Of a stretch of 64,000 bases of DNA, positions 36,746-46,154 are shown one piece after another; the first letter of the stretch is position 1, and each line of letters begins with the position of its first letter. The notes below the pieces were generated by a model. That model worked only from the letters and a program-made list of their open reading frames with translations, ran no database searches and was not told the DNA's origin. Location: positions 1 to 64,000 of the IMG/VR virus record IMGVR_UViG_3300006802_012847. One strand, 5' to 3'. The translations under genes were made by a program, and so were the position numbers. Source of the DNA: a virus.

Positions 36746-37228
36746 ATGGCAACTTTACCCGATAGTAAAATCATAGATCGTGAATCGTCTGTTAAAAGTT
36801 TAGCAGATAGATATTTGGCAGGTCAACCTGCTGGTGGTGCATATAATGTACAAAAAGACGTTAAAACCAACGGAACAAATGAATTAGCTTTAGGAGGAAG
36901 TAGTTTTGATCAAACTTATACAACCGAAAAAGGTTTTAAACTAGGTGCGACTACAGGCACCGAAAACTTTAATAATAAGTCTCTTAATTATAGTGATACT
37001 ATCAATGGTGGTGTCAAAACAACAGGCGTCAATCAGATTTCTACTAATTGGAATGGAAATGCTTCTTTAAAAGATGCTACATATACTGTAGATCCAGGTT
37101 TTAAATTGCAAGCTCCTTTAGGTCAAACGCAGTTTAAAGATGCTCAAGGAAATGAATCCAGAAATCAGTCGATTTATTTAAAAGGATTCAATAGTAACAA
37201 ATATATTAACGGCAAGTTCAGTCGATAA
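36746..37228 (+). CDS. unknown 160-residue protein
   Basis: A Gly/Asn/Thr-rich protein without Cys. Weak internal repeats are seen: YNVQKDVKTNGTNEL, YTTEKGFKLGATTGTENF and YTVDPGFKLQAPLGQTQF. No catalytic motif or family recognised. It follows the propeller protein and precedes DNA-metabolism genes, so it could be the last structural gene of the block or an independent late protein. Confidence 0.55.
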   Translation: MATLPDSKIIDRESSVKSLADRYLAGQPAGGAYNVQKDVKTNGTNELALGGSSFDQTYTTEKGFKLGATTGTENFNNKSLNYSDTINGGVKTTGVNQISTNWNGNASLKDATYTVDPGFKLQAPLGQTQFKDAQGNESRNQSIYLKGFNSNKYINGKFSR

Positions 37229-37242
37229 TATATATATTGTTA

Positions 37243-37755
37243 ATGGTTATATTAGGTTTAGACTCATCAACATCTACTACTGGATGGGCAATTAGTGTCG
37301 GTGGTAAAATTAAACATGCTGGTTTTATTGATACTAAAAAGTTAGAAACTACTAAAGAAAAAACGTTACACGTGATTTCGGAGTTAGAAAAAGTCCCACT
37401 TATAAAAAAAGTAGATTATATTAACCTTGAAGCCGCCCTTAGTGGTTTTGCTGGAGGATTTACATCGCAACAAGTAATTATAACTTTGGCAAGACACAAT
37501 GCTGTATTTGCTTATATAATTGAAGAACATTTCAAAAAGAAAGTCAATCTTTTATCAGTTACAACAATGCGCAAACAACTATTTGGTAAATGTAGAGTTA
37601 AAGGTATTAAACCAAAAGAGTTTGTGAAGGAAGAACTAGAAAAAATGGTTCCAGATATTACTAAATTCAACATTAAAAATAAAAAAGGAAATTGGGACGA
37701 AAGAAACAGTGACATGTACGATGGAGTTGTATGTGCATTGTATCAACAAATATAA
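37243..37755 (+). CDS. RuvC-like Holliday junction resolvase
   Basis: A 170-residue protein using ATG 37243 (the in-frame TTG 37237 is less likely). RNase H-fold acidic motifs are visible: ILGLDSSTSTTGWAI with the first Asp, YINLEAALSGF with the Glu, and SDMYDGVVCAL with the last Asp. The length fits phage RuvC-type nucleases, which resolve branched DNA before packaging, a role of gp49 in T4. It begins a block of DNA-metabolism genes (resolvase, primase, gp47/46). Confidence 0.8.
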   Translation: MVILGLDSSTSTTGWAISVGGKIKHAGFIDTKKLETTKEKTLHVISELEKVPLIKKVDYINLEAALSGFAGGFTSQQVIITLARHNAVFAYIIEEHFKKKVNLLSVTTMRKQLFGKCRVKGIKPKEFVKEELEKMVPDITKFNIKNKKGNWDERNSDMYDGVVCALYQQI

Positions 37756-37798
37756 ATGCTTGATTTTTATCATTTGTACATTACTCTGATAATGACCT

Positions 37799-38716
37799 AT
37801 GGTAGAAAAATCCGTTATTGAAACATTAAGTAGACTTTTCAAGCATACTCCCATCATTCAAAAAGGTGGTACTGAAGTAATGTTTTTCTGTCCAAATTGC
37901 GATCATTACAAAAAGAAACTTAATGTAAATACTACGAATGGGTATTATCATTGTTGGGTGTGTAATTTTAGTGGCAAAAGTTTTAGGACTCTTTTAAAGA
38001 AGTTAAAAGCACCGAAAGAGTTTTATGATATACTTTGTCAAATAAAATCAAAAGTCAGTTCTTTTAAAACTGAGGACACTAAATTATTTTTGCCGAGTGA
38101 GTTTGTTCCATTGTATAACAAGTCATCTGACATAGGTCATAAACATGCACTGTCATATTGTGTTAAAAGAGGACTAACGGTTCACGATATTGTAAGATAT
38201 AATATTGGATATTGTTCAGATGGTGTTTTTAAAAATAGGATAATAATTCCATCATACTCTGCATCTGGAGATTTAAACTTTTATTGTGGTAGAGACATTT
38301 ATGATAGTAAAATGAAATATCGATTGTGTGACTCGTCTAAAGACATGATTGGATTTGAACTATTTACAGATTTTAATCATCCGTTAACTTTGGTCGAGGG
38401 AGTATTCGATGCTTTTTCTGTAAAGTATAATGCTGTTCCTTTATTTGGAAAAACATTATCTCATAGTTTGAAATTAAAGTTGATGAAACAAAAACCGCCA
38501 CGGATAAATGTTTTATTAGATAATGACGCAATTCAAAATAGTATAGGAATATGTGAATTTCTTATTCAGAATGGAATTGATACACGATTGGTTTTATTAG
38601 ATGGAAAAGATCCAAATGAGTTAGGACATATAAAAACTTGGAATGCCATAGATGCATGTGATAGGATGACTGAGAGTAGTTTATTTAAATTAAAGATTAA
38701 GTATAAAATTTTATGA
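37799..38716 (+). CDS. gp61: DNA primase, DnaG/gp61-type
   Basis: A 305-residue protein. The N-terminal zinc-binding domain has FFCPNCDHYKKK and YYHCWVCNFSGKS (CxxC...CxxC). The TOPRIM domain has TLVEGVFDAFS with the catalytic Glu, NVLLDNDAIQ and DGKDPNELG with the metal-binding Asp residues. It makes RNA primers for lagging-strand synthesis at the phage replisome. No helicase domain is fused. Its stop overlaps the gp47 start by 4 bases (ATGA). Confidence 0.85.
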   Translation: MVEKSVIETLSRLFKHTPIIQKGGTEVMFFCPNCDHYKKKLNVNTTNGYYHCWVCNFSGKSFRTLLKKLKAPKEFYDILCQIKSKVSSFKTEDTKLFLPSEFVPLYNKSSDIGHKHALSYCVKRGLTVHDIVRYNIGYCSDGVFKNRIIIPSYSASGDLNFYCGRDIYDSKMKYRLCDSSKDMIGFELFTDFNHPLTLVEGVFDAFSVKYNAVPLFGKTLSHSLKLKLMKQKPPRINVLLDNDAIQNSIGICEFLIQNGIDTRLVLLDGKDPNELGHIKTWNAIDACDRMTESSLFKLKIKYKIL

Positions 38717-41535
38717 TTGTATTAAAAAATACACAGACTAACATTGATAATGTAGTACAAGTTTCGGATATTCACATTAGATTAACTAAACGACATGACG
38801 AATATACTTCTGTATTTGATAAGTTGTATAGTGCATTGGATAAATTAAAAAATAATACAAATGTAATTTGTTTAATAACAGGTGATGTATTTCACAACAA
38901 AGTAGATTTATCGCCAGAATGTGTTAAGTTAGGAAGTGATTTTCTAAAACAATGTGCTGACAGAGTTCCTACAATTTTAATTGCGGGAAATCATGATGCG
39001 TTATTAAATAATAAAAGTAGGTTAGATAGTTTAACTCCAATTGTTGAAGGATTAAATCATCCTAATTTACATTATTTAAAAGAAACAGAAATTTATAGAT
39101 ACGAAAATATTTTATTCAATCATTATAGTGTATTTGATGAACCCGATAAATACATTAATTTTGATACAGTTCCTACAAAATATAAATTAGAAACGGACCA
39201 TCATATTGCTTTATTTCACGGACCTGTTAATGATGCTGTTACCGATGTTGGGTATACTGTAAGTAATCGTGCTATTACGAATGATATTTTTGACGGACAT
39301 CATATGGTTATGCTTGGAGACATTCATAAACATCAAGTCTTACAAGAATATGATGAAAACAATAATAAACCGGTGATTGTTTATGCGGGGTCAATGATTC
39401 AACAAAATCATGGAGAAGAACTTAAAGGACATGGATTTTTATTGTGGAATTTAAAAAGTAAATTATTTAAACATTATGAACTGCCCAATGATTATGGGTA
39501 TTATACTATTGAAATCGATAAAGGACAGTTAATAACTGATATCACTGATATTCCTAAAAAGGCTAGAGTTCGTGCAAGATGTTTTGAATCAATTCCATCT
39601 CAAGTCAAGAATATCATGAATGAGATAAAAAATAAATGTGAAGTTATAGAATCTACATTTATACGAATTGATGAATATGCAAATTCAATGGTTAAAAGTA
39701 ATGGTATATTAGATATACATAATATATTCAATACCGATTATCAAAATACTCTGATTGAAGAAGCACTAGTTGCAAAGAAAGTTGAAAGGCCTTTAATTGA
39801 AAAAATTAAAGAGTTAAATGCTAACATAAATACCGAAATATCAAAGGACAAGACTCCGAAAAATATTAGATGGAGGCCAAAGACTTTTGAATTCGATAAT
39901 ATGTTTAGTTATGGAGAAAATAATTTCATTGATTTTACAAAGTTAAAAGGAACGATAGGTTTATTTGCTCCTAATGCAAGTGGAAAATCATCTATCATGG
40001 ATGCATTAGCATTTTGTATTTTTGATAAATTTAGTAAAGGATATAAAGCTATCCATGTGATGAATGCTCAAAAAATGAGTTTTCGTTGTAAATTTAATTT
40101 TGAAGTTAGTGGAGTAGATTATTTCATCGAACGTGAAGGCAAATCAGACAAAAAAGGAAATGTAAAAGTTAATGTTAAGTTTTATAAAATAGATAATGAT
40201 GGAAATGAAGTTCCTTTGAATGGAGAAGCCAGACGAAGCACAAATGATATTATTAGAGATTACGTTGGTTCGTATGATGATTTTATTTTGACAGTATTGA
40301 GTGTTCAAAATAGCAAGGCTGCATCTTTTATTGACTTGGGACAGACAGAACGAAAAGATTTGTTGTGTCAGTTTATGGGACTTAATCTATTTGATAAACT
40401 ATACAGTGTGGCAAATGATAATTTCAAAGAAACAAATACATTGTTAAAGAACACTAGCAGAGAACAGTTAGAAGAAGAGTTAAAAGATGTTCAAGATGAT
40501 ATCAAAATCAATAAAAGTAAAATTGATGAGTGTCATAAACAAAATGAATTATTGGAAAATGATAAAGATGTTGAAAGTAGTATTTTGTTAAAACTAAGTA
40601 ATGATATTGTTAAATTAGATAGTTTTGATTTTGATATTAAAGATCTAGAATCCAAAAAAATTAAATTAGATTCTAACATTATTGATATAGACAAAAATAT
40701 AAAGCTAAATCGATCTGAACTGTCATCTATTAAAGAAGAATTAAAATCGTTGGAGAGTGAATTGGCTAATTGTGAAAACATTGAAGGAGACTTTGATGAA
40801 TACAGATTATATAAAACAAAAGAAGCAAAGAAATTATCAGAAATTGAACAACTGAAACTTCTTATTAAAACGAAAGTTGATAAACTTAAAAAATTAGAAG
40901 AACACAAATACGATCCAGATTGTGAATTTTGTGTCAATAATGTTTTTGTTAAAGATGCTATTGCAACTAAAAATGAATTAGAAGAAGAAAAGTTAAATGC
41001 TAATAACATTGTTTTAGAATATAATGAATTAAAACAAAAAGTTGAATCGTATGGTGACATTGAAACGAGATATAAAAGTTGTCAAAAACTACAAACTGAT
41101 AAATCTTCTAAAGAAAAAGAATTAAATAATGTTAATTCATTGATATTGAAGTTTGAAAACTCTCTTATAAAAGATAAAAATGAATTGAAATCGGTCAGTC
41201 AACATATCGACACATTTTATAAGAACAAAGATATTATTGAAAATAACACAAAACTTTTAAAAGAAATTGAATCTCAGAAGAATTTGATTAAAGAAATTGA
41301 ATTAAAAATGAAATCTAATAATCAAATTTTACATGAAGCATTAAATGAGTCTGGAACGATAAATTTTAAATTAACCAATGTTACAGAAAAACTAGATAAA
41401 GTTAAAGAGTTAGAAGAATCTTATGAAGCTTATAAATTATATACTTCTTTGGTAAGTAGAGATGGTATTCCATACAATGTAATTAAAAAGACATTGCCAG
41501 AAATTGAGAAAGAAGTAAATAATATCCTACACTAG
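38713..41535 (+). CDS. gp47-gp46: fused recombination nuclease gp47-gp46 (SbcD-SbcC), amber-interrupted
   Basis: A 940-residue reading frame. Residues 1-~345 are the gp47/SbcD metallophosphatase (VVQVSDIHIR, ITGDVFHNKVDL, LIAGNHDALL). Residues ~385-940 are gp46/SbcC: Walker A FAPNASGKSS near residue 418, long coiled coil, zinc hook CEFC near 737. In T4 these are separate genes. At 41533 an in-frame TAG follows VNNILH; the same frame then continues with the rest of gp46 (signature, Walker B). Family members normally have a Gln near this place (CAG to TAG is one change). Without readthrough the ATPase lacks its second lobe. Confidence 0.85.
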   Translation: MIVLKNTQTNIDNVVQVSDIHIRLTKRHDEYTSVFDKLYSALDKLKNNTNVICLITGDVFHNKVDLSPECVKLGSDFLKQCADRVPTILIAGNHDALLNNKSRLDSLTPIVEGLNHPNLHYLKETEIYRYENILFNHYSVFDEPDKYINFDTVPTKYKLETDHHIALFHGPVNDAVTDVGYTVSNRAITNDIFDGHHMVMLGDIHKHQVLQEYDENNNKPVIVYAGSMIQQNHGEELKGHGFLLWNLKSKLFKHYELPNDYGYYTIEIDKGQLITDITDIPKKARVRARCFESIPSQVKNIMNEIKNKCEVIESTFIRIDEYANSMVKSNGILDIHNIFNTDYQNTLIEEALVAKKVERPLIEKIKELNANINTEISKDKTPKNIRWRPKTFEFDNMFSYGENNFIDFTKLKGTIGLFAPNASGKSSIMDALAFCIFDKFSKGYKAIHVMNAQKMSFRCKFNFEVSGVDYFIEREGKSDKKGNVKVNVKFYKIDNDGNEVPLNGEARRSTNDIIRDYVGSYDDFILTVLSVQNSKAASFIDLGQTERKDLLCQFMGLNLFDKLYSVANDNFKETNTLLKNTSREQLEEELKDVQDDIKINKSKIDECHKQNELLENDKDVESSILLKLSNDIVKLDSFDFDIKDLESKKIKLDSNIIDIDKNIKLNRSELSSIKEELKSLESELANCENIEGDFDEYRLYKTKEAKKLSEIEQLKLLIKTKVDKLKKLEEHKYDPDCEFCVNNVFVKDAIATKNELEEEKLNANNIVLEYNELKQKVESYGDIETRYKSCQKLQTDKSSKEKELNNVNSLILKFENSLIKDKNELKSVSQHIDTFYKNKDIIENNTKLLKEIESQKNLIKEIELKMKSNNQILHEALNESGTINFKLTNVTEKLDKVKELEESYEAYKLYTSLVSRDGIPYNVIKKTLPEIEKEVNNILH

Positions 41536-41556
41536 ATTGTAGAATTTACTATTACT

Positions 41557-41901
41557 TTGAATACAGATGGTAAAAATATAATGACCAATATTGTGTACGA
41601 TGATAAATATTGGCCTTTAGAAATGGCAAGTGGTATGGAGAAGTTTATTAGTGGACTCGCAATAAGAGTAAGTTTAATCAATATTAGCAATTTACCAAGA
41701 CCAAATTGTATATGTATTGATGAAGGATTTGGTTGTGCTGATAGTGATCACTTGGGTCAGATGGGTTCATTATTTACATACTTAAAACACCAATTTGAAT
41801 TCATTTGGGTTATTAGTCATTTGGATCAATTAAGAGACATGGTTGACGAACATCTAGAAATTAAAAAAGAAAATGGATTTAGTAAGATAAATTGTGTTTG
41901 A
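41557..41901 (+). CDS. gp46: C-terminal lobe of gp46, separated by in-frame TAG
   Basis: Same frame as the upstream gp47-gp46 gene. It encodes the ABC signature (MASGMEKFISGLAI), Walker B (CICIDEGFG), D-loop (CADSD) and H-loop (WVISHLDQ), which are needed for ATP hydrolysis. Possible starts are TTG 41557 or ATG 41581, both without Shine-Dalgarno. The coding sense begins right after the TAG at 41536 (IVEFTITLNTDGKNIMTN). So this is either the readthrough part of one protein, a separately started half, or the tail of a broken gene. A strong terminator follows. Confidence 0.75.
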   Translation: MNTDGKNIMTNIVYDDKYWPLEMASGMEKFISGLAIRVSLINISNLPRPNCICIDEGFGCADSDHLGQMGSLFTYLKHQFEFIWVISHLDQLRDMVDEHLEIKKENGFSKINCV

Positions 41902-41918
41902 TTTATTTTTAAACAGTT

Positions 41919-41952
41919 CCGTCAAAGTGAATGCCATTCTGACGGTTTTTTT
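41919..41952 (+). terminator. rho-independent terminator after gp46
   Basis: Outer stem CCGTCA/TGACGG (41919-41924, 41940-41945), inner stem GAATG/CATTC, then a T7 tract. Confidence 0.85.
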
Positions 41953-41984
41953 GTGCATTTGTTATTTTTTTGTCTAAAAAGTTC

Positions 41985-42032
41985 AAAGTCGTTATAAATA
42001 GTATGATGTTCGACTTTTTTGGCAATATTTAT
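41985..42032 (+). promoter_or_regulatory. sheath-gene promoter region: TATAAATA and TATTTAT motifs in a hairpin context
   Basis: TATAAATA at 41993-42000 equals the T4 late-promoter consensus. It lies in the loop of an inverted repeat AAAGTCG/CGACTTT (41985-41991, 42011-42017) followed by T6, which itself looks like a weak terminator. TATTTATA follows at 42026-42033, 52 bases before the sheath ATG. Which motif is used cannot be decided by reading. Confidence 0.45.
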
Positions 42033-42070
42033 AAATTAACATAACTTAAAAAAAGTTAAAAGTTTACTGA

Positions 42071-42075
42071 AAGGA
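42071..42075 (+). promoter_or_regulatory. strong Shine-Dalgarno of sheath gene
   Basis: AAGGA 9 bases before ATG 42085, one of only a few clear Shine-Dalgarno sequences in the window. Confidence 0.6.
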
Positions 42076-42084
42076 AAATAACAT

Positions 42085-45000
42085 ATGCCAATACAAGAAG
42101 GTGGAAGATTCAGTCCAACACAAAATATAGTGAGTCCAGGCGTATTTACACGCGAAAACGACTTATCGGGGCTAGCACAAGGCGTAGCCAACATAGGAGG
42201 GGCAATTGTGGCGCCGTTTGCTGACGGTCCCGCGTTTTACCCCAATATTATAACAGACGTAGCAACTTTAGAACAACGATTCGGTTTAGCCGATGGAATT
42301 TACTACGGTCCATATACAGCAAAAGAATATTTGTTGCAACAAGGTATTGTGACAATTGTTCGTGTAGGTGGATTAACTGGTTACTGGCAGAAAAACCCAC
42401 TAGTGGTTTATGCCCAACCAGGTGAATGGGATAGAAGTTCGGACATAGGAGCGTTAACAACAGCGTCCTTTATGTACTTAAATAGTGATGATTATACCAC
42501 TAATATTCAATATGTACATAGTTCGTCCGCGTATGAAATTTCAGCATCTACATCAGTTCACAGAACCGGTTCATTATCTGGTGTGGGATGTACAGGTCAA
42601 TTAACTACGTTGTCCGAAATTTCTTCCTTTTTGGGATCTAATTCTGGCCTACCGTCAATTAATAATTTATCTGCTTCATTAGCAGCTGCATATGGGGATC
42701 GTAAATTAGTATCATTGACAAGTATTCAAGCTTATACCGCATTTTCTGCATCTGTTGTTGCAGGTGGTAAAAAAGTTGGAACTACTTCCGACTACACACT
42801 TGCTTGGTGGGATGTTAATAAAACAATTCCATCTGGTTCATTGTATGAATCTGGAAGTAATGGTTCAAGTACTATTGGCATTAATTCTACACTTAATGGT
42901 ACTTACACTCCAGGCGGTGGAAAATCATTTAGTGCTGGATCTGGTTCATATCTGACTGCTTCGGTTATTATGACCACCTCTGGACAAATTAAATGGCCAT
43001 TTGTGTTTGTCAATAATGCTGTTTCAACTGGAGTTACTGTAACTTCTTATGTGAATAATGCAGAGGCACAACCAACTGGAAGTAACTTTAGAGTTATTTC
43101 TTCGTATGATAACTCATCTATGGTGTTTAGTGGAAGTATCAATGCTAGATTTGGTCCAAAAGGAGCTACTAGTGGATATCCATCATCTTATAATGGAGAA
43201 GGAGCTAGTTTAAGTGGAAGTAAATTATATTACAATAAACAAGTTTCTTTAGGTACTGTTAAAACTGGAATGTTGGCAAGGTCATTCGATGGGGTAAGTT
43301 TACCATCATGGGCTGCTGGATATCATTATTTATCCTCCAGTGTTCAAGGATCGGATACTGATGAAGAAACACAAATTGCAACAGCAATTGCAGAAAGTAC
43401 AGAAACTACTTACTTATTATCTTGTAGTGTTCTTAATGTAGGAAGTACTACTTCTCAACTCTCATTGACATACGATCAAGATACATTTGATGCTACTAGT
43501 ACATTATACATAAAGTCTGGTAGTTTCACTGCTGTTCGTAGTGCCGCAACTTGTGGTGCTGGTTTAAGATTCTTAGGTATAATTAACGGTGAATATGGTC
43601 CATTTGCTGGAACATTTACTGCTAGTGATGCCGGATTAAATGATCCATGTAATCCAGTAACTGATGTACGTAAACCAATGGTATTATCTGTATTAGCAAA
43701 TACCCAAAATGCTTCTACGCAATTTGGAACAGATTATACAGTTAATGGGTTTGCAACTTCAACCATTAGTCAACAAACTAGTTCGGTATTTCCATACAAT
43801 GGAGGCGTTAATCCTACAGAGAATGATTATCAATTAGTATTGAAGTATAACTACACTGACACAGAAGATAATACTTTTGCTGGCACTTATGGTTATTATA
43901 ACTTTAGTTTAAATGAAAGTGATAATAACTACATTAAAGATGTATTTGGTATGATTGCTACTGTTGGTAATCCTGCTAAACAAATTGCTGGACAAAAAGT
44001 TGAAGCAGCTTACAACTATGTATTGTTTGAAGATTCTATCAAACGATTCTTAGCTGAGAAAACTAGACCTTCGGCTGAAGGTGGTGGTTGGCAGTTAAGA
44101 GTTGCTTCAGTGCCATCTGCTTCGTTCTCCACAGGCGAATCTATGAAGTTTGTTGATCAATATTCATATGATCCAAATAGCGGTGACTCACAGTTTGCTA
44201 TCACAAATGCAAAAACACCATGGATTTATTCTCAAAAGGTATCTCCATTCAAGGGTAGTGCTGATGAAGCTGCTAAACCAACCAAATTCAAATTATTTAA
44301 AGTTCACACATTAAGTGATGGTACTTTAAGTAATAAGAAATATAAGATTGAAATTAGTAACGTTAAATTAGCAGGCACAGTTCCAGGTAGTGATTGGGGT
44401 ACATTCACACTTGCTGTACGTGCTTATAGTGATACTGATAAGAGACCTAAGTATTTGGAAATCTTCCAGAACTTAAATCTAAACCCAGACAGTGCTAACT
44501 TTGTTGCACGTAGAATTGGTGATAGATATTCTTATATTACGTTTGCTGGCAAGATCATAGAATTCGGTACTTATGCTAATTTGAGTAAGTATATCAGAAT
44601 TGAAATGACTGACGTTGCTTATCCAGATATTGTTGTTCCTTATGGATTTGAATCATACTATGCTCCGGTAGACGGAACAATGAGTACATTGTTACCTGCT
44701 GTAAGATATAGTAAGGCTTCTATCTTCGGATTGTCGCCTGGTAAATATCCATCTGGTACTGTGTTTGGTGAGGTTCCAGAAGCATCTGACGAACTTGCTT
44801 CTCTATATCCTACATCTTCGTTTGGTGTTGGTGTTGAAAATGACACTAAGAATTGGTTTAAACCACTTCCAACTTATGGTGGTGCTGATCAAAATGGTGA
44901 CAACATTGACTTCAGTTTGGAAGATAAATCTTATGGAGGAGGAACTAGTGGATATTATGGACAAGGTGTACCAGCAAGTACAGGTTCTTTACTTGCTCCA

Positions 45001-46062
45001 AGTCTAAGTGGTAGTATTCCTGCTACATACGATCCAGTTAATGAAACTACTTACGTTAAACTTCGTAAATTCATTCTCGGATTCCAAGGTGGTTTTGATG
45101 GTCAATGGCCAGCAATTCCAATTAATGTAGGAAGTGATATTACTGCTGGTAACACTCAAGGTATGGATTGTACAAATATCAAGAGTCCAGGTAGTATCGC
45201 ATACAAACAATGTATTGCTGCTCTTGGAAATGCAGATGAGTTCGATATCAACTTGATTGTATTGCCAGGTATCTTCAGAGAACAACACAGCTATGTAACT
45301 GAAATTACAATTGATATGTGTGAAGCTCGTGGAGATTGTTTCTACATTATGGATAACGTAGTATTCCCTGCTAGTAACCAATCTATTGGATTAATTGATG
45401 CAGCTCTTAATTCGGTTGCTACAATTGATAGTAACTATGTTGGTACATACTATCCATGGGTTAAGATTCTTGATACGAACATGAACAAGATCATCAGTGT
45501 TCCTCCATCAGTTGTCTTACCGTCGGTATACGCATCAAATGATAATGCTGCTGCTGAATGGTATGCTCCAGCTGGTTTAAATCGTGGTGGAATTACAACT
45601 GCTGTTCAAGTTCTTGATAGATTGACACACGCAGAACGTGATCAACTCTATGAAGGTCGTGTCAATCCAATCGCTGCGTTCCCAGGTCAAGGTATTGTAG
45701 TTTGGGGTCAAAAGACTCTCCAAATTGCTCCAAGTGCTCTTGATAGAATTAATGTAAGAAGATTGTTGATCAACTTGAAGAAGTTTATTGCAAGTTCAAG
45801 CAACTATTTGGTATTCGAACAAAATGTTGCTTCTACACGTAATAGATTCTTGAGCATCGTCAATCCATTCTTGGAAAGTGTACAACAACGTAATGGTATT
45901 TACGCTTACCAAGTCAAGATGGATGCCGAAAACAACACACCAGACTTGATTGATAGAAACATCCTATACGGACAAATCTTCATTCAACCAACCAGAACCG
46001 CTGAGTTCATTATCTTGGACTTCAACATTCTGCCAACTGGAGGGGCTAGTTTTAGTGCTTAA
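42085..46062 (+). CDS. gp18: tail sheath protein gp18, enlarged
   Basis: A 1325-residue protein, about twice T4 gp18 (659). The N terminus (FSPTQNIVSPGVFTRENDLS, GVANIGGAIVAPFADGPAFY) and the C terminus (RRLLINLKKFIASSSNYLVF, GQIFIQPTRTAEFIILDFN) are typical sheath sequences that form the inter-subunit handshake. Residues ~115-660 are an inserted, Ser/Thr/Gly-rich beta-type region (TGSLSGVGCTGQLTTLS, SGSNGSSTIGINSTL) that is presumably displayed outside the sheath. The conserved last third uses more C-ending codons (ATC, TTC, AAC) than the insert. It has its own promoter region, Shine-Dalgarno and terminator. Confidence 0.93.
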   Translation: MPIQEGGRFSPTQNIVSPGVFTRENDLSGLAQGVANIGGAIVAPFADGPAFYPNIITDVATLEQRFGLADGIYYGPYTAKEYLLQQGIVTIVRVGGLTGYWQKNPLVVYAQPGEWDRSSDIGALTTASFMYLNSDDYTTNIQYVHSSSAYEISASTSVHRTGSLSGVGCTGQLTTLSEISSFLGSNSGLPSINNLSASLAAAYGDRKLVSLTSIQAYTAFSASVVAGGKKVGTTSDYTLAWWDVNKTIPSGSLYESGSNGSSTIGINSTLNGTYTPGGGKSFSAGSGSYLTASVIMTTSGQIKWPFVFVNNAVSTGVTVTSYVNNAEAQPTGSNFRVISSYDNSSMVFSGSINARFGPKGATSGYPSSYNGEGASLSGSKLYYNKQVSLGTVKTGMLARSFDGVSLPSWAAGYHYLSSSVQGSDTDEETQIATAIAESTETTYLLSCSVLNVGSTTSQLSLTYDQDTFDATSTLYIKSGSFTAVRSAATCGAGLRFLGIINGEYGPFAGTFTASDAGLNDPCNPVTDVRKPMVLSVLANTQNASTQFGTDYTVNGFATSTISQQTSSVFPYNGGVNPTENDYQLVLKYNYTDTEDNTFAGTYGYYNFSLNESDNNYIKDVFGMIATVGNPAKQIAGQKVEAAYNYVLFEDSIKRFLAEKTRPSAEGGGWQLRVASVPSASFSTGESMKFVDQYSYDPNSGDSQFAITNAKTPWIYSQKVSPFKGSADEAAKPTKFKLFKVHTLSDGTLSNKKYKIEISNVKLAGTVPGSDWGTFTLAVRAYSDTDKRPKYLEIFQNLNLNPDSANFVARRIGDRYSYITFAGKIIEFGTYANLSKYIRIEMTDVAYPDIVVPYGFESYYAPVDGTMSTLLPAVRYSKASIFGLSPGKYPSGTVFGEVPEASDELASLYPTSSFGVGVENDTKNWFKPLPTYGGADQNGDNIDFSLEDKSYGGGTSGYYGQGVPASTGSLLAPSLSGSIPATYDPVNETTYVKLRKFILGFQGGFDGQWPAIPINVGSDITAGNTQGMDCTNIKSPGSIAYKQCIAALGNADEFDINLIVLPGIFREQHSYVTEITIDMCEARGDCFYIMDNVVFPASNQSIGLIDAALNSVATIDSNYVGTYYPWVKILDTNMNKIISVPPSVVLPSVYASNDNAAAEWYAPAGLNRGGITTAVQVLDRLTHAERDQLYEGRVNPIAAFPGQGIVVWGQKTLQIAPSALDRINVRRLLINLKKFIASSSNYLVFEQNVASTRNRFLSIVNPFLESVQQRNGIYAYQVKMDAENNTPDLIDRNILYGQIFIQPTRTAEFIILDFNILPTGGASFSA

Positions 46063-46073
46063 TTAAAAAACAC

Positions 46074-46101
46074 AAAACCTCATCGTAATTGATGAGGTTT
46101 T
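46074..46101 (+). terminator. rho-independent terminator after gp18
   Basis: 11-bp perfect stem AAAACCTCATC/GATGAGGTTTT, 6-base loop GTAATT, U-rich tail. Confidence 0.9.
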
Positions 46102-46143
46102 ATTTTGTTTACTAGGTTTTTAACTTTTTACCCACTTATATAC

Positions 46144-46150
46144 TATTTAT
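46144..46150 (+). promoter_or_regulatory. TATTTAT late-promoter-like motif, leaderless spacing
   Basis: CTATTTATTAAT ends at ATG 46155 (4 bases after the heptamer). Confidence 0.5.
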
Positions 46151-46154
46151 TAAT

